A stretch of 64,000 nt of DNA. Origin: Marinobacter sp. Arc7-DN-1. Lineage in GTDB: Bacteria > Pseudomonadota > Gammaproteobacteria > Pseudomonadales > Oleiphilaceae. Below the pieces are notes generated by a model. It did no database searches, was not told the origin of the DNA, and was given only the letters and a program-made list of their open reading frames with translations. The stretch spans positions 3,410,001 to 3,474,000 of the forward strand of contig NZ_CP031848.1 in assembly GCF_003441595.1 (NCBI RefSeq). Reading direction: 5' to 3'. Below, one piece after another: positions 20,790-32,596 of the stretch (position 1 is its first letter; each line of letters starts with the position of its first letter). The position numbers were made by a program, and so were the translations under genes.

Positions 20790-22662
20790 TCAGTCGTTCA
20801 CATTACAGGCCTGGTCGCTTCCATACAGGCCTTCTATCCCGCCGGGAGGTGGGATATCGGTATTGTTCAAATCAGAGGCTGCACATGAAAGAAAGAACTC
20901 TGAAGATTCGACACTTTCCGAGCCGCCCACGCGGACAGTTGCGGTCAGCTCCACTCTCACCCAGTTGCAGTGGCTTTGCGGATAGATCAGTGAGAAGTCT
21001 GCCGATCCATCGGTCGCTGAAATAACAGAAGATGCACTGGTCGTCGCTGAGTTAGTTGGCTCAAGCGCTAAGCTTCCATTAATGTCCTCTCCAGCATCCA
21101 GCTGTCCGTTGCGATTTAGGTCTTCGGCATCACAGAAAACTGGGTTGCCTGGGCTAATAACCCACGTGTCGTCTATCGAGGGCACATAACTTCCTTTAAT
21201 GTAGCCAGTAGGGAGTACGCTAAGCTCGATGTTGGCATTTTCGACAGGAGCACCGTTCGCATCGGTCACGATTGCCACATAGTCCTTGATATAGCGTACG
21301 GTGTCCGGCTCAATGATCTCGTTACCAGTTCCGATTGCAAGTCGCAGCGCTTGCCTTGCAACTGTAAGAGTGACGGTGTCCGAAATGGACCCTGCGACAG
21401 TTGCCTGTATCTCTACTCCACCCCGCCCACTGGTGTTTGCCCCAGCTTGGTAAATGGTCGAAGCGCGCCCTTGAGAATCTGTGACGTCCCGGCTTGATGT
21501 GAGGCTACCGCCGCTGCCGTCCTCTAGGATACTGAAGGAGACTTCCTGATTTTTGACAAGGTTGTTGTCTGCGTCTCGAATAACCGCGACAATTTCCGTT
21601 GTTTCACTCAGGTCGAGTTGGGTTTTGATTGCTTGCAAGTTGATCTCATCGGGCGTGGTCGCGACGAATTCGAAGGTAAGGTCGGCGGAAAGCCCCGAAT
21701 TAGTATCAGATGCGGTAATGGTCGAAATGCCTGCGTTGGTTGACGAAATGTCAATGCTGGCTTGGCCGCCTGACGTAGTCACCACGCCACTTGCTGGAGT
21801 CAGCGTCCCACGGGTCGCTGTAAACTGTATCTGTGTACCGTCTGCAACTGGGTTTCCATTTACCAGCCACTCCATGGTTACTTCTTGTTGGGTGTTCAGG
21901 TCTACTTCGGTATTTGGGGCAGGCGATGTGAAGCCGAAGCTGTCGCCGGCTACAACGATATCGCGAGTAGTGGAGATGGTACTTGAACCGCTATAGGCGG
22001 CGGCTGTAACCGTTGCTGTTCCTCCCGTGGAGCCACTATTTAGCTGGACATCTACCAAGCCATTAGTGCTGGTCGTCAGGGTTGATGCGGAGAGGGTGCC
22101 TAAAGTTGTCGAAAGATTGACGGTCTCGCCTGAAATGCCATTTCCATCTGCGTCAGAGAGAGTCACGCGGAGCGCCGTGCTTGAGCCGAGGGAAATGGAG
22201 GTGGGGCCGGAAATTGCCAGAGAGGTTCCAGATATATCCACGCTGACCGAGTCTGAGATCGATCCGCTTTGGGCGGTGATGGTCACGGTTCGATTTCGAG
22301 GATCACCGTCTGTTGTCAGGATGGCCGACGCGACTCCTGCCTGATCGGTTTCACCCTGTGTAACTTCGAGAGTTCCACCGTTAGTTGCGCTGAAGCTGAC
22401 TGTAACCCCTTGCAAAAGAACGCCATTGGAGTCCTTAACTCGGGCTGTGATAGCCGACTGGGCATTGGTTGAGGTGTCTAACCTCACGGGACTGGCGACC
22501 AGATCAATGGTTCCGGCTTCCGCTGTATCTGGAGAGGTCGTTGGATTTCCGCCTCCACCGTTGTTCGGAGAGCCAGCGAGAGGGCTTGAGTTCTCGTCCA
22601 CAGGCCGAGAGCAGAAGCGCTAGTAGAATAGCCGTAGAGCGCGCAAGGATGTTCCCTGACAT
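20790..22662 (-). pseudogene. Ig-like (Big_1) repeat lipoprotein, signal peptide out of frame
   Basis: From ATG 22662, preceded by GGAG, the first 21 codons encode MSGNILARSTAILLALLLSA-C, a clean lipoprotein signal with lipobox LSAC. From codon 21 on, the large open frame continues in the next frame (TGTGGACGAG: Cys codon at 22602, body frame from GTG 22601), giving DENSSPLAGSPNNGGGGNPT and about 600 residues to 20790. The signal frame stops after about 50 codons. The body is a string of some five bacterial Ig-like repeats of about 95-100 residues (Big_1 type, as in intimin or invasin), such as VRLDTSTNAQSAITARVKDS. The gene looks frameshifted; a sequencing error would give the same picture. 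Base use is less GC-rich than its neighbours. Confidence 0.75.
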
Positions 22663-22861
22663 TATTTTTTCTCCAGTTTCCATTTACAGCAAAAGCCTTC
22701 AGATGCGCATTCCCTGCACGAGAACCGCAAGCTCAGGTGTTTTCACAGGATTGGTTGTTAGTTTGCTGAAAATCATAGCACAGGATCTCGATCCGCAATG
22801 ATGATTAGTATTCATTTATGAAAAACTTTGTAACCTGTCGCTCAGCCTAAAGGCCAGGCAA

Positions 22862-25048
22862 TCAGCCGGTTTCCTGCGGATCAACATCAATCATCCATTT
22901 GACCCCGGCCGGCAGCTTTCGCTGGTCCAGTTCCTGGCAGATTCCGGTCAGCAAACTGTTCAGCCGCTTTCGGTTCCGGGCGTTCAGGATCAGTTGTGCG
23001 CGGTGCTTGTCGGCGCGTCGGGCAATCATTGCGGGCAGTGGGCCCCAGGTTTCAATGCCCGGAGCATGGGTGAGCGGTTTGATGGCGTCCAGGACTTGCA
23101 GGCTCTTTTCCATGGTGTCGGCTTCTGCCCGGAAGATCGCCATGGCGCGGAACGGCGGGAACAGACCTTCCTCGCGTTCGCTGAGGAGCTGCTCGGCGAT
23201 GTCCAGATAATGCCCCTCGCAGAGGGTTTTTAGTAGCGGATGGTCGCTGTGGCAGGTTTGCACCAGCACTTTTCCGGGTTTCGTGCCGCGGCCGGCACGG
23301 CCGCTGACCTGCAGCAGGGTCTGAATGAGCTGCTCGGGCGCCCGGAAGTCGACACTGAACAGACCGCCATCGGCGTTGACCACCACCACGAGAGTCACAT
23401 TGGGGAAGTCGTGGCCTTTGGCCAGCATCTGGGTGCCGACGAGTACGCACGGCTTGCCACTGTTAACCTGGTTCAGGATGCCCTGGATGCTGCCCTTGCG
23501 CTGAGTGCTGTCGCGGTCGACCCGCACCACGGGCGTCTCTGGGAAGGCGGATGCCAGAATGTCCTCGGTTCTCTCGGTTCCCTGGCCAACAGGTTTGAAA
23601 GCGTCACTCTGGCATTTCGGGCAATGCTCGGTGGCTGCTGTCTGAAAGTCGCAATGATGGCACCGCATGGCCCGGTCCCGGCGGTGATAGGTAAGCCGGG
23701 TGTCGCAGCGGGGGCACTCGACCATGTGGCCACAGTCAAAACACATCATTACCGGCGCAAAGCCGCGCCGATTGACGAAAACCAATGCCTGGTCACCCTT
23801 GGCGAGGGTTTGTTCAATGGCGTTCAGGGCAGGGCGGGAAAGGCCGCCCTCAAGGGGGCGACTGCGAATATCCAGCAGGCTGATGACCGGTGGAGTCGCA
23901 TTTCCCGCCCGCTCTTCGAGTTTCACCAGGCGGTATTTGCCCTGTTCCGCATTGTGAACAGATTCAAGTGAGGGCGTGGCCGAGCCCAGAATGACCGGGC
24001 AGCGGTTCAGGTGCGCGCGGTAAACCGCCAGGTCACGGCCGGAATACCGAAACCCTTCGCCCTGTTTATAGGAATTGTCATGCTCTTCATCGACGATGAT
24101 TGTGCGCAAGCCGGTAAAGGGCAGCAGAACAGCCGACCGGGTGCCGATGAGGATGACGGGCTCACCCTCACGAATCTTCAGCCAGGTGCTCAGGCGCTCG
24201 CTGTCGTTGATGGCGGAATGCCACACCACAATGCGGGTACCGAAATAGTGCCTGAAACGGGCGACGGTCTGTGGGGTAAGGTTAATTTCCGGAACCAGCA
24301 CAAGGGCCTGGTCGCCTGCCCCAAGGTGTCGCTTGAGATAGTGCAGATAGATTTCCGTTTTGCCGCTGCCTGTAATTCCGTATAGAAGGGAGGCACTGAA
24401 CCCTTCCTGGGGGCTGGTCAGCTCTTCGGCCGCGACTGCCTGGGCAACTGAAAGAGTTGGGCGCCTCGCCAGAAATTCAGGCGCCTCAGGCTCTGAACCA
24501 GGAGCGGGTGGCGAGATGGGTTTGACCAGCTGTCGGTCGCTGAGAGCCCTGAGTTGGGCGCGGGTAAATCCGGCCTTGATGATGTCGCTGGCGGCTGCGC
24601 CCTGGTTGTGCTGATTCAGCCATTCAAGCAGTGCTTTCTGTCGATGGGCGTTGGCGGGAAGGGGCTCGCTGTGAATGCAGGCCATCCACCACTCCACGGG
24701 CTTCTCTTCCGCTTTGCGGCCCCGCCTGAGGGCGGGGGGCAGGGCAGTAAACAGGCACTCGCCCAGAGGATGCTGGTAGTAGTCGCTAGCCCAGCTGAGA
24801 AGGTTGACGGTCTCGTCCGGCAATGCCGGCCAGTCCTCCATGGTCGCGAACACCGGTTTAAGGCTGACTCCCGGAGGCGGTTCTACCCCGGTTTGTACAA
24901 TAAGGCCTGTTGCCTGCTGGCGGCCAAAAGGAATTCGCACCCTCTGGCCCGGCACAAGCCTGAGGCCTTCCGGAACGGTATAGTCGAAGAGCCGGCGCAG
25001 CGGACGATTCAGGGCAATGCGTGCGATCAACGGCACTGAGTGCCCCAC
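22862..25048 (-). CDS. priA: Primosomal replication protein PriA (helicase)
   Basis: PriA reloads the replisome at stalled forks. The 728-residue protein has an N-terminal DNA-binding domain (IARIALNRPLRRLFDYTVPE), a DEAH helicase core with Walker A GITGSGKTEIYL and IIVDEEHDNSYKQ, and an inserted zinc region with eight cysteines in CFDCGH, CPRC, CHHC and CPKC. The GTG at 25048 opens the frame; another GTG four codons later may be the real start. It is divergent from rpmE, as in many gammaproteobacteria. Confidence 0.96.
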   Translation of the reverse strand: MGHSVPLIARIALNRPLRRLFDYTVPEGLRLVPGQRVRIPFGRQQATGLIVQTGVEPPPGVSLKPVFATMEDWPALPDETVNLLSWASDYYQHPLGECLFTALPPALRRGRKAEEKPVEWWMACIHSEPLPANAHRQKALLEWLNQHNQGAAASDIIKAGFTRAQLRALSDRQLVKPISPPAPGSEPEAPEFLARRPTLSVAQAVAAEELTSPQEGFSASLLYGITGSGKTEIYLHYLKRHLGAGDQALVLVPEINLTPQTVARFRHYFGTRIVVWHSAINDSERLSTWLKIREGEPVILIGTRSAVLLPFTGLRTIIVDEEHDNSYKQGEGFRYSGRDLAVYRAHLNRCPVILGSATPSLESVHNAEQGKYRLVKLEERAGNATPPVISLLDIRSRPLEGGLSRPALNAIEQTLAKGDQALVFVNRRGFAPVMMCFDCGHMVECPRCDTRLTYHRRDRAMRCHHCDFQTAATEHCPKCQSDAFKPVGQGTERTEDILASAFPETPVVRVDRDSTQRKGSIQGILNQVNSGKPCVLVGTQMLAKGHDFPNVTLVVVVNADGGLFSVDFRAPEQLIQTLLQVSGRAGRGTKPGKVLVQTCHSDHPLLKTLCEGHYLDIAEQLLSEREEGLFPPFRAMAIFRAEADTMEKSLQVLDAIKPLTHAPGIETWGPLPAMIARRADKHRAQLILNARNRKRLNSLLTGICQELDQRKLPAGVKWMIDVDPQETG

Positions 25049-25299
25049 TGGAAAACGAGTGTCACGGTTTTTCCCTATCCTGTTTAATCGGCGGCCTGCC
25101 GCGAAATCTCTGATGGGCGGGTCCGGAAATCAGGGCGGCGCTTGCCTGATGCGGTAATTGCAAGTAAGATTCGCGGTCTGTTTCCGGCAGGGCATGATTG
25201 TGCCCCGTCTTCTCAATTGATTCAAACATGCGGTGCCTGGCGCCTGGGTAGTTCAGATGCCCCGTGATCAGGTAGCGGCATGACCTAACGAGGTTCGCC

Positions 25300-25521
25300 A
25301 TGAAAGAAGGTATTCACCCCAAGTACGAAGAGATTGCCGTTACCTGTTCCTGCGGTAACACCTTCAAGACACGTTCTACCTACACGAACGATCTGCAGCT
25401 GGATGTGTGTTCACAGTGTCACCCATTCTACACTGGCAAGCAGAAAGTCATGGACACCGGTGGTCGTATCGACCGTTTCCAGAAGCGTTTCGGCGGCCGT
25501 ATCGGTGGCAAGAAAGACTGA
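25300..25521 (+). CDS. rpmE: 50S ribosomal protein L31 (zinc form)
   Basis: L31 bridges the two ribosomal subunits. The 73-residue product keeps all four zinc-binding cysteines (C16 and C18, C37 and C40 in VCSQCHP), so this is the zinc-containing C+ form, not the zinc-free YkgM-type paralogue. In organisms with both, the C+ form is used when zinc is adequate. The gene stands alone with its own terminator. Confidence 0.98.
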   Translation: MKEGIHPKYEEIAVTCSCGNTFKTRSTYTNDLQLDVCSQCHPFYTGKQKVMDTGGRIDRFQKRFGGRIGGKKD

Positions 25522-25537
25522 TTGCTGCGGATTCGAG

Positions 25538-25563
25538 AAGGCGCCTCCGGGCGCTTTTTTTTT
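25538..25563 (+). terminator. rpmE terminator
   Basis: A short GC-rich stem (GCGCC-TCCG-GGCGC, with A-T and G-T flanking pairs) is followed by nine T residues, 17 bases after the rpmE stop. Confidence 0.85.
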
Positions 25564-25737
25564 GATCTGTAATGCGGTACGTAGCCGGCAAATACATACG
25601 CAATTAGCCCTATTGACTGTTCACAAAATGTTCGCGTGCCACTTGTCGTTTTCGGTCTGGCGGGCCATAATGGCGCGCTCCGCTGGGCAAGCCCCGGCGG
25701 TTTATTACCTTTAAACGTGACAAACGGAACAGTGGCA

Positions 25738-27003
25738 ATGTCTCAAGATCTGAAAGAAGCAGCCCTTGAATATCACGCCAAGCCGCGGCCTGGTAAGCTG
25801 AGTGTTGAAATCACAAAGCCAACCAGGACTTCCCGCGACCTTTCCCTGGCGTATAGCCCCGGGGTTGCCGAGCCGGTCCGAGAGATCGCAAAGGACCCGG
25901 AGAATGCATACAAGTACACCGCCAAGGGCAACCTGGTGGCTGTCATCTCTGATGGGACCGCGATTCTTGGCCTGGGCAACCTGGGTCCGCTGGCAAGCAA
26001 GCCGGTTATGGAAGGCAAGGGCGTACTGTTCAAGCGCTTTGCCGGAATTGATGTCTTCGACATCGAAGTCAATTCCGAGAGCCCGCAGGCGTTTATTGAA
26101 ACGGTCGAGCGTATTGCCGATACCTTCGGTGGGATCAACCTTGAAGACATCAAAGCGCCGGAGTGCTTTGAGATTGAGCGCGCTCTGATCGAAAAATGCA
26201 ACGTGCCCGTCTTTCATGATGACCAGCACGGTACTGCCATCGTCACTGCAGCTGGCATGATCAATGCCCTCGAACTGCAGGGCAAAAAGATTGAAGAGGC
26301 GAAGGTGGTTTGTCTGGGTGCCGGTGCAGCCGCCATTGCCTGCATGAAACTGCTGATCAGCTGCGGTATTCGCTCTGAGAACATCTTCATGCTCGACCGT
26401 AAGGGTGTGATCCACTCTGGTCGTGATGATCTGAACCAGTACAAGGCGATGTTTGCCAATGAGACTGACAAGCGCACGCTGGATGACGCTATCGACGGTG
26501 CCGATGTGTTCCTTGGCCTTTCCGGTCCGGACCTGCTAACCGGCGATCAGCTCAAGAAAATGGCTCCGAACCCGATCGTATTCGCATGCTCCAATCCGGA
26601 CCCGGAAATTAACCCGGAAGTTGCCCGGGCAGTTCGCAATGATCTGATCATGGCGACCGGCCGTTCCGATTACCCGAACCAGGTCAACAACGTGTTGGGC
26701 TTCCCGTTCATCTTCCGTGGAGCGCTGGACGTTCGCGCCACGGTGATCAATGAAGAGATGAAAGTGGCCGCCGTAAACGCAATTCGCGAGCTGGCCAAGG
26801 AGCCGGTGCCGCAGGAGATCTGTGAGGCTTACGGTGTTGAAAGCTTCGAGTTCGGTAAGGAGTATATTATTCCCAAGCCGATGGATGTCCGCTTGCTTGA
26901 GGTGGTGCCGGCGGCGGTTGCCCGGGCTGCTGTGGATTCCGGGGTTGCCCGTAACCCGTACCCTGCGCATTACCCGCTCAAGTCCATGGACGACATCATC
27001 TGA
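25738..27003 (+). CDS. maeB: NADP-dependent malic enzyme, short form
   Basis: This enzyme decarboxylates malate to pyruvate with reduction of NAD(P). The 421-residue protein has the N-terminal malic domain ([31 protein letters not shown]) and the C-terminal nucleotide-binding domain with [13 protein letters not shown]. It lacks the phosphotransacetylase-like C-terminal domain of E. coli MaeB, as does the Pseudomonas enzyme in the same position. The start is ATG 25738 ([16 protein letters not shown]); upstream codons in the open frame are not family-like. The cofactor preference is assumed. Confidence 0.92.
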   Translation: MSQDLKEAALEYHAKPRPGKLSVEITKPTRTSRDLSLAYSPGVAEPVREIAKDPENAYKYTAKGNLVAVISDGTAILGLGNLGPLASKPVMEGKGVLFKRFAGIDVFDIEVNSESPQAFIETVERIADTFGGINLEDIKAPECFEIERALIEKCNVPVFHDDQHGTAIVTAAGMINALELQGKKIEEAKVVCLGAGAAAIACMKLLISCGIRSENIFMLDRKGVIHSGRDDLNQYKAMFANETDKRTLDDAIDGADVFLGLSGPDLLTGDQLKKMAPNPIVFACSNPDPEINPEVARAVRNDLIMATGRSDYPNQVNNVLGFPFIFRGALDVRATVINEEMKVAAVNAIRELAKEPVPQEICEAYGVESFEFGKEYIIPKPMDVRLLEVVPAAVARAAVDSGVARNPYPAHYPLKSMDDII

Positions 27004-27021
27004 TACGTTGTTCAGGGCAAT

Positions 27022-27057
27022 AAAAAAACCGGCGGGTGATCCCCGCCGGTTTTTTTA
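27022..27057. terminator. Bidirectional terminator between maeB and PBP1A
   Basis: A 10-bp stem AACCGGCGGG-TGATC-CCCGCCGGTT is flanked by an A-run on the left and a T-run on the right, so it can stop transcription from both converging genes. Confidence 0.92.
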
Positions 27058-27074
27058 TGTCTGTTCCGTTTGTG

Positions 27075-29600
27075 TCAGAAAATCCTGCGTGAAAGGTCGT
27101 CTTCTCCGGAGCTCCCGTTGCGATCGCTCTCTTCTTCGGACAGCAGTGGCGGTGGTGCATCATCTTCCCGAAAGACCTCAAACACACCGTCTTCGCCCGG
27201 TCTTGCCCGCTGTCCGGTCTCCGGGTTGATCCGGATGTTCACGATGCCGTTAGGGCGGGGCATGAAGGAAGGAGGCTCGCCCTCGAGGGCGACTTTCATA
27301 TAATCCAGCCAGACGGGCAATGCAGTGCTCGCGCCAAATTCACCCCTGCCCAGTGGTGCCGGCTGATCGAACCCAACCCAGGTTGTTGTGGCCAGTTCAT
27401 GATTGAACCCCGCAAACCAGGTGTCTTTCTGCTCGTTGGTGGTGCCTGTCTTGCCCGCAATATCCTCACGCCCCAGTGCCAGGGCCCGACGACCTGTGCC
27501 CAGGCGGATGACGTCCCGCATCATGGAATGAAGAATGAATACTGAGCGTTCATCTGCGAGCCGGCGCATCACTCGCACCTGCTGTGTATTATCGGTGCTT
27601 TCCGCAGGTTCTGCTTCCGTGCTCGTTTCGCTGTTTTCGGTGTCTGTTCCGTTCTCTTCTGCGATCTCCTTGCACTCCTGGTCGCACAGAACGGTTTTCG
27701 GAGCCTGATAGACAATCTCGCCGCGGACGTTCTTGATGGTCTCGATCAGATAGGGTTCAACGTCATACCCGCCGTTGGCAATCACCGCCATGCCTCTGGC
27801 AAGCTCCATGGGGGTAAGCAGGCCGCTCCCAAGGGACAGTGACAGGTTGTCCGGCATTTTCTCGACCGGAATTTCCAGTTGCGCCAGGTAGTCAATCGTT
27901 TTCTGGATGCCAAGATCGCGTAGTAGTCGGATGGAAACCAGGTTTCGCGAGCGATAGAGGGCTTCGCGAAGTCGGGTCGGACCATAAAATTGCCCGGATG
28001 AATTCTGTGGCCGCCATGCGGACTCGAGTTCGGAGTCATTAAACACTATCGGCGCATCGTTATAGATGGTTGCGGGTGTCATGCCGCTTTCGAGTGCGCT
28101 GAGGTAAAGGAAGGGCTTGAAGGTGGAGCCGGGTTGTCTTTGCGCCTGGACGGCCCGGTTGTATTTGCTCTGGCCGAAGCTGTAACCGCCTGTGAGAGCC
28201 TGAATGGCACCTGTTTGGGCTTCCAGAGAGATCAGGGCACCTTCAACGCGGGGAATCTGTGCGAGTGATACAATGGCCGGCCTGGCCGGCTCCGCAGTCC
28301 CGTTGCGGTCTTGGTCTTCCTTTTCGGGAGTTGTCCCCGCCGGCTTTGGCGCCTGAACGCGCACGTAGACAACGTCGCCCACTGCAACCACATCCGAGGG
28401 CTTTTCGGGTTCCGGGCCAGTGAGGTCTTCGGTTTTATAACGTCTAGCCCATGTCATGGTTTCGAAAGGCATGATAGCGGGGCCTGGCATTCGAGCGTGT
28501 ACCCGGACATTTTGGGCTTTGTCGTCAACGTTGGTAACAATGGCAGGGATCAGGGACTCGACCCGGGGATAATTCTGCACAATCTCCGACAGGTCGCCGT
28601 CGGCCAGAGTCTCCGGATCAATCTGGCCGATAGGGCCCCGGAATCCATGGCGCCGGTCGTAGGCTTCCAGGCCATCTCTGAGGGCTTTCGTGGCAGCCTG
28701 CTGCTTCGTGCTGTCAACGGTGAGCGTAACTGTATAGCCATCGGTGTAGGCGTCTTCGCCGTAGCGCCGAACCAGTTCGGAGCGGGCCATCTCTGCGACA
28801 TAATCAGCGTCAACTTCGCTGTCAGTACTGTTGTAACTGGCTGTGAGTGGGGCTGCAAGCGCAAGCCCATAGGCGTCCGGGGTGATGTAGCCCAGTTCCT
28901 GCATCCGGCCCAGAATCCAGTTCCGGCGAATCATCGCGCGCTCCGGGTTGGCCAGCGGGTTGTAGGCGGACGGCGCTTTTGGAAGGCCCGCGAGCATGGC
29001 CATTTGAGCGAGCGAAAGCTGGGAGACGGGCTTGTTGTAATAGACCTGGGCTGCGGCGGCAATCCCGTAAGCCCGGTTGCCGAGATAAATCTTGTTCAGG
29101 TAGAGCTCAAGAATCCGGTTCTTGTCCAGTTCACGTTCTATCTGAAGAGCCAGAAGTATCTCGTTGAACTTCCGTATAAAGGTTCTGTCCCGTGACAAAA
29201 AGTAATTTTTTGCAACCTGCATCGTGATGGTGCTGCCCCCGGACTGGATCTCCCCGGTTGAGACCAGTTCGATGGCAGCCCGCGCCAGGCCTTTGATGTC
29301 GACCCCGAAATGCTCGTAAAAACGCGAGTCTTCAGCGGCCATAAAGGCTTGTAACTGAATTGTTGGGATCTGTTCGATTGTGATCGGTGCCCTTCTCTTT
29401 TCACCGAATTCTGCTATTAATCTCTTGTCTTTGCTATATACCCGCAGCGGTGTCTGGAGTTTTATTTCCAGCAGTTGAGCAACCGGTGGAAGCCCGGGGC
29501 GAAGATAGAGATAAAAGCCTGAGGTTACGATAACGGCGACACTCAGTCCGGTAAGAAACACCCAGGCAAAAAGGCGAGATGTGCGCAACAAATGAGACAT
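27075..29600 (-). CDS. mrcA: Penicillin-binding protein 1A
   Basis: A bifunctional class A PBP of 841 residues that polymerises and crosslinks peptidoglycan. An N-terminal membrane anchor (LFAWVFLTGLSVAVIVTSGF) is followed by the GT51 glycosyltransferase domain with EDSRFYEHFGVD and GGSTITMQVAKN. An OB-like insert follows, then the transpeptidase domain with active-site RQPGSTFKPF (SxxK), SRN, and KTGTTNEQKDTWFAG. It is divergent from pilM, an order also seen in Pseudomonas (ponA next to pilM). Confidence 0.97.
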   Translation of the reverse strand: MSHLLRTSRLFAWVFLTGLSVAVIVTSGFYLYLRPGLPPVAQLLEIKLQTPLRVYSKDKRLIAEFGEKRRAPITIEQIPTIQLQAFMAAEDSRFYEHFGVDIKGLARAAIELVSTGEIQSGGSTITMQVAKNYFLSRDRTFIRKFNEILLALQIERELDKNRILELYLNKIYLGNRAYGIAAAAQVYYNKPVSQLSLAQMAMLAGLPKAPSAYNPLANPERAMIRRNWILGRMQELGYITPDAYGLALAAPLTASYNSTDSEVDADYVAEMARSELVRRYGEDAYTDGYTVTLTVDSTKQQAATKALRDGLEAYDRRHGFRGPIGQIDPETLADGDLSEIVQNYPRVESLIPAIVTNVDDKAQNVRVHARMPGPAIMPFETMTWARRYKTEDLTGPEPEKPSDVVAVGDVVYVRVQAPKPAGTTPEKEDQDRNGTAEPARPAIVSLAQIPRVEGALISLEAQTGAIQALTGGYSFGQSKYNRAVQAQRQPGSTFKPFLYLSALESGMTPATIYNDAPIVFNDSELESAWRPQNSSGQFYGPTRLREALYRSRNLVSIRLLRDLGIQKTIDYLAQLEIPVEKMPDNLSLSLGSGLLTPMELARGMAVIANGGYDVEPYLIETIKNVRGEIVYQAPKTVLCDQECKEIAEENGTDTENSETSTEAEPAESTDNTQQVRVMRRLADERSVFILHSMMRDVIRLGTGRRALALGREDIAGKTGTTNEQKDTWFAGFNHELATTTWVGFDQPAPLGRGEFGASTALPVWLDYMKVALEGEPPSFMPRPNGIVNIRINPETGQRARPGEDGVFEVFREDDAPPPLLSEEESDRNGSSGEDDLSRRIF

Positions 29601-29786
29601 TTTTTTCTGACAACTATTGGATATAGGTCTATCATTTGAGAAATTGCTTTAGGAAGGACGAGTCGCTTCACCGCTGCAATGGTTCTCGGTTAAAGAAGAA
29701 CAGGCATTGTAGACGGAATACTGAAGAAATTCTCTTAAATAAAAAACACATAAGTTACGTAACCCGGTGCATCTAACCAGGTATAG

Positions 29787-30859
<1,073 letters not shown>

Positions 30860-30860
<1 letters not shown>

Positions 30861-31423
30861 TGGCAAAGATTAACCTCCGACCCTGGCGCGAAGAACTTCG
30901 TGCCGAAAAGCAGAAACAGTTCGTCGTGATGATTCTTGGTGCGGCGATCATTGCCGGTGGCCTGGTATTCCTCTGGAAGTCCGATATGGACAGCCGGATC
31001 GCTTACCAGCAATCGCGGAACGCTTATATTGAAACGGCGGCCAAGAAGCTGGATCAGCAGATCAAGGAAATCGAGAATCTCAAACGCAAACGGGATGAGC
31101 TGCTTGCCCGGATGCATGTTATCCAGGACCTTCAGGGTAAACGCCCGGTTATTGTCCGGGTTTTTGACGAGCTGGTCAGAACGCTGCCCGATGGTCTTTT
31201 CTATACTGACCTCAAGCGCACAGGAGACCGGCTGGATATCGTGGGCATGGCGGAATCCAACAGCCGCGTTTCCACGTTGATGCGTCAGTTCGAGGAGTCC
31301 TATTGGTTTGCTGATCCCAACCTATCAAACGTGTCGGCAGCTGACAGCCGCCGGGCCGGGTACAGTCAGTTTCACCTCTCGGTACAACAAAAAACACCTG
31401 AGCCCGAAGGGGAGGATAAGTAA
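30860..31423 (+). CDS. pilN: Type IV pilus assembly protein PilN
   Basis: PilN is an inner-membrane bitopic protein. The short cytoplasmic N terminus AKINLRPWREELRAEKQKQF carries the INLRPWR motif that docks in PilM. A transmembrane segment (VVMILGAAIIAGGLVFLW) follows, then a coiled coil and a periplasmic domain that pairs with PilO. The ATG overlaps the pilM stop in TGATG. Confidence 0.96.
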
Positions 31424-32034
31424 TGAGCCTCGCGGACTCACTTAAAAGCCTTAATGAATTTGATATCAACGACCTCGACGTCAACAACGCAGGTATCTGG
31501 CCAGCACCGATCAAGGCCATTGTGGTTCTGATCATCTTCGGGCTCATTATCGGGGGTGGGTACTGGTTCTTTATCAAGGATCAGTACGCCCAGCTTGAAC
31601 GGGTTGAAAAAACGGAGCAGGAGCTTCGCAAGAAGTACGAAGAAAAAGCGTACCAAGTGGCGAATCTTGAAGTCTTCAAGGCTCAGATGGCGGAGATGGA
31701 AGAAACGTTTGGCGCGCTGGTAAGGCAGCTTCCCAGCGAGACCGAAGTGCCAGGTTTGCTGGAGGATATTACCAATACCGCCCTGGGTAGTGGTCTTGCG
31801 CTCCAGGAAGTGAAGCTGCAGCCGGAGCAGCGCCGGGACTTCTATTCCGAATTGCCGATCAATATCCGGGTGTCCGGTTCCTACCATGAGCTGGCGTCCT
31901 TTGTCAGCAGTGTCGCAAGCCTTCCTCGGATCGTGACCCTGCACGACTTGACCATCAAACCAACTGGCGGAGACGGAGAGCGGCTTGATATGCAGGTTGT
32001 GGCCCGTACCTACCGCTACCGGGCTGGAGAATGA
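31423..32034 (+). CDS. pilO: Type IV pilus assembly protein PilO
   Basis: PilO forms a periplasmic heterodimer with PilN in the alignment complex. The 203-residue protein has one transmembrane segment at about residues 28-48 (KAIVVLIIFGLIIGGGYWFF), a coiled coil (EKTEQELRKKYEEKAYQV) and a ferredoxin-like periplasmic domain. Its start overlaps the pilN stop in TAATG. Confidence 0.96.
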   Translation: MSLADSLKSLNEFDINDLDVNNAGIWPAPIKAIVVLIIFGLIIGGGYWFFIKDQYAQLERVEKTEQELRKKYEEKAYQVANLEVFKAQMAEMEETFGALVRQLPSETEVPGLLEDITNTALGSGLALQEVKLQPEQRRDFYSELPINIRVSGSYHELASFVSSVASLPRIVTLHDLTIKPTGGDGERLDMQVVARTYRYRAGE

Positions 32035-32585
32035 GCATGACAGCAAAGCATGCGGTAAAAGCCTGGCTGGGTGTGTGTCTGGTGTCTCTCCTGACAGCCT
32101 GTTCCCAGGGCAGCGGATTTTCAGATCTTGACAAGTTCATGGCCGAAACGAGGGCGAAGCCGCGGGGATACGTGGAGCCTCTGCCCGAGTTCAAGGCCTA
32201 TGAAGCCTTCAGTTACTCAGCCGCAGACAGACGGGCACCGTTTGAGCCGCCGATCGACGTTCAACTGACCATGGTGGATGAGAAGCCGGTCAGTGATGTT
32301 GAGCCGGATCTGGACCGGCCAAGAGAGGTGCTTGAGAACTTTGATCTCAAGGCGCTTCGGATGGTCGGTACGCTTCAGGGCGCCTCAGGCAGCCTGTTCG
32401 CTCTTGTCGAAGACGACACGGGTGGCATCCACAGGGTGCGCACCGGAAACTATATGGGGCAGAACTACGGTCGTATCGTGGGCGTCAGTGAAACCCGTAT
32501 TGAGCTGATTGAAATCGTTCCCAATGGCCGGGGTGGCTGGGTCGAGCGTCCTCGCTCGCTGACCCTCGAAGAAGGCGCAGGCTAG
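32031..32585 (+). CDS. pilP: Type IV pilus lipoprotein PilP
   Basis: PilP is an inner-membrane lipoprotein that connects PilNO to the secretin PilQ. A lipoprotein signal ends in VSLLTACSQGS (lipobox LTAC). The 184-residue protein continues with the disordered linker KPRGYVEPLPEFKAYEAF and the C-terminal beta domain (LRMVGTLQGASGSLFALVED). The start overlaps the pilO stop by four bases; a second ATG six bases on is also possible. Confidence 0.96.
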   Translation: MSMTAKHAVKAWLGVCLVSLLTACSQGSGFSDLDKFMAETRAKPRGYVEPLPEFKAYEAFSYSAADRRAPFEPPIDVQLTMVDEKPVSDVEPDLDRPREVLENFDLKALRMVGTLQGASGSLFALVEDDTGGIHRVRTGNYMGQNYGRIVGVSETRIELIEIVPNGRGGWVERPRSLTLEEGAG

Positions 32586-32596
32586 GGAGCGGCTGG

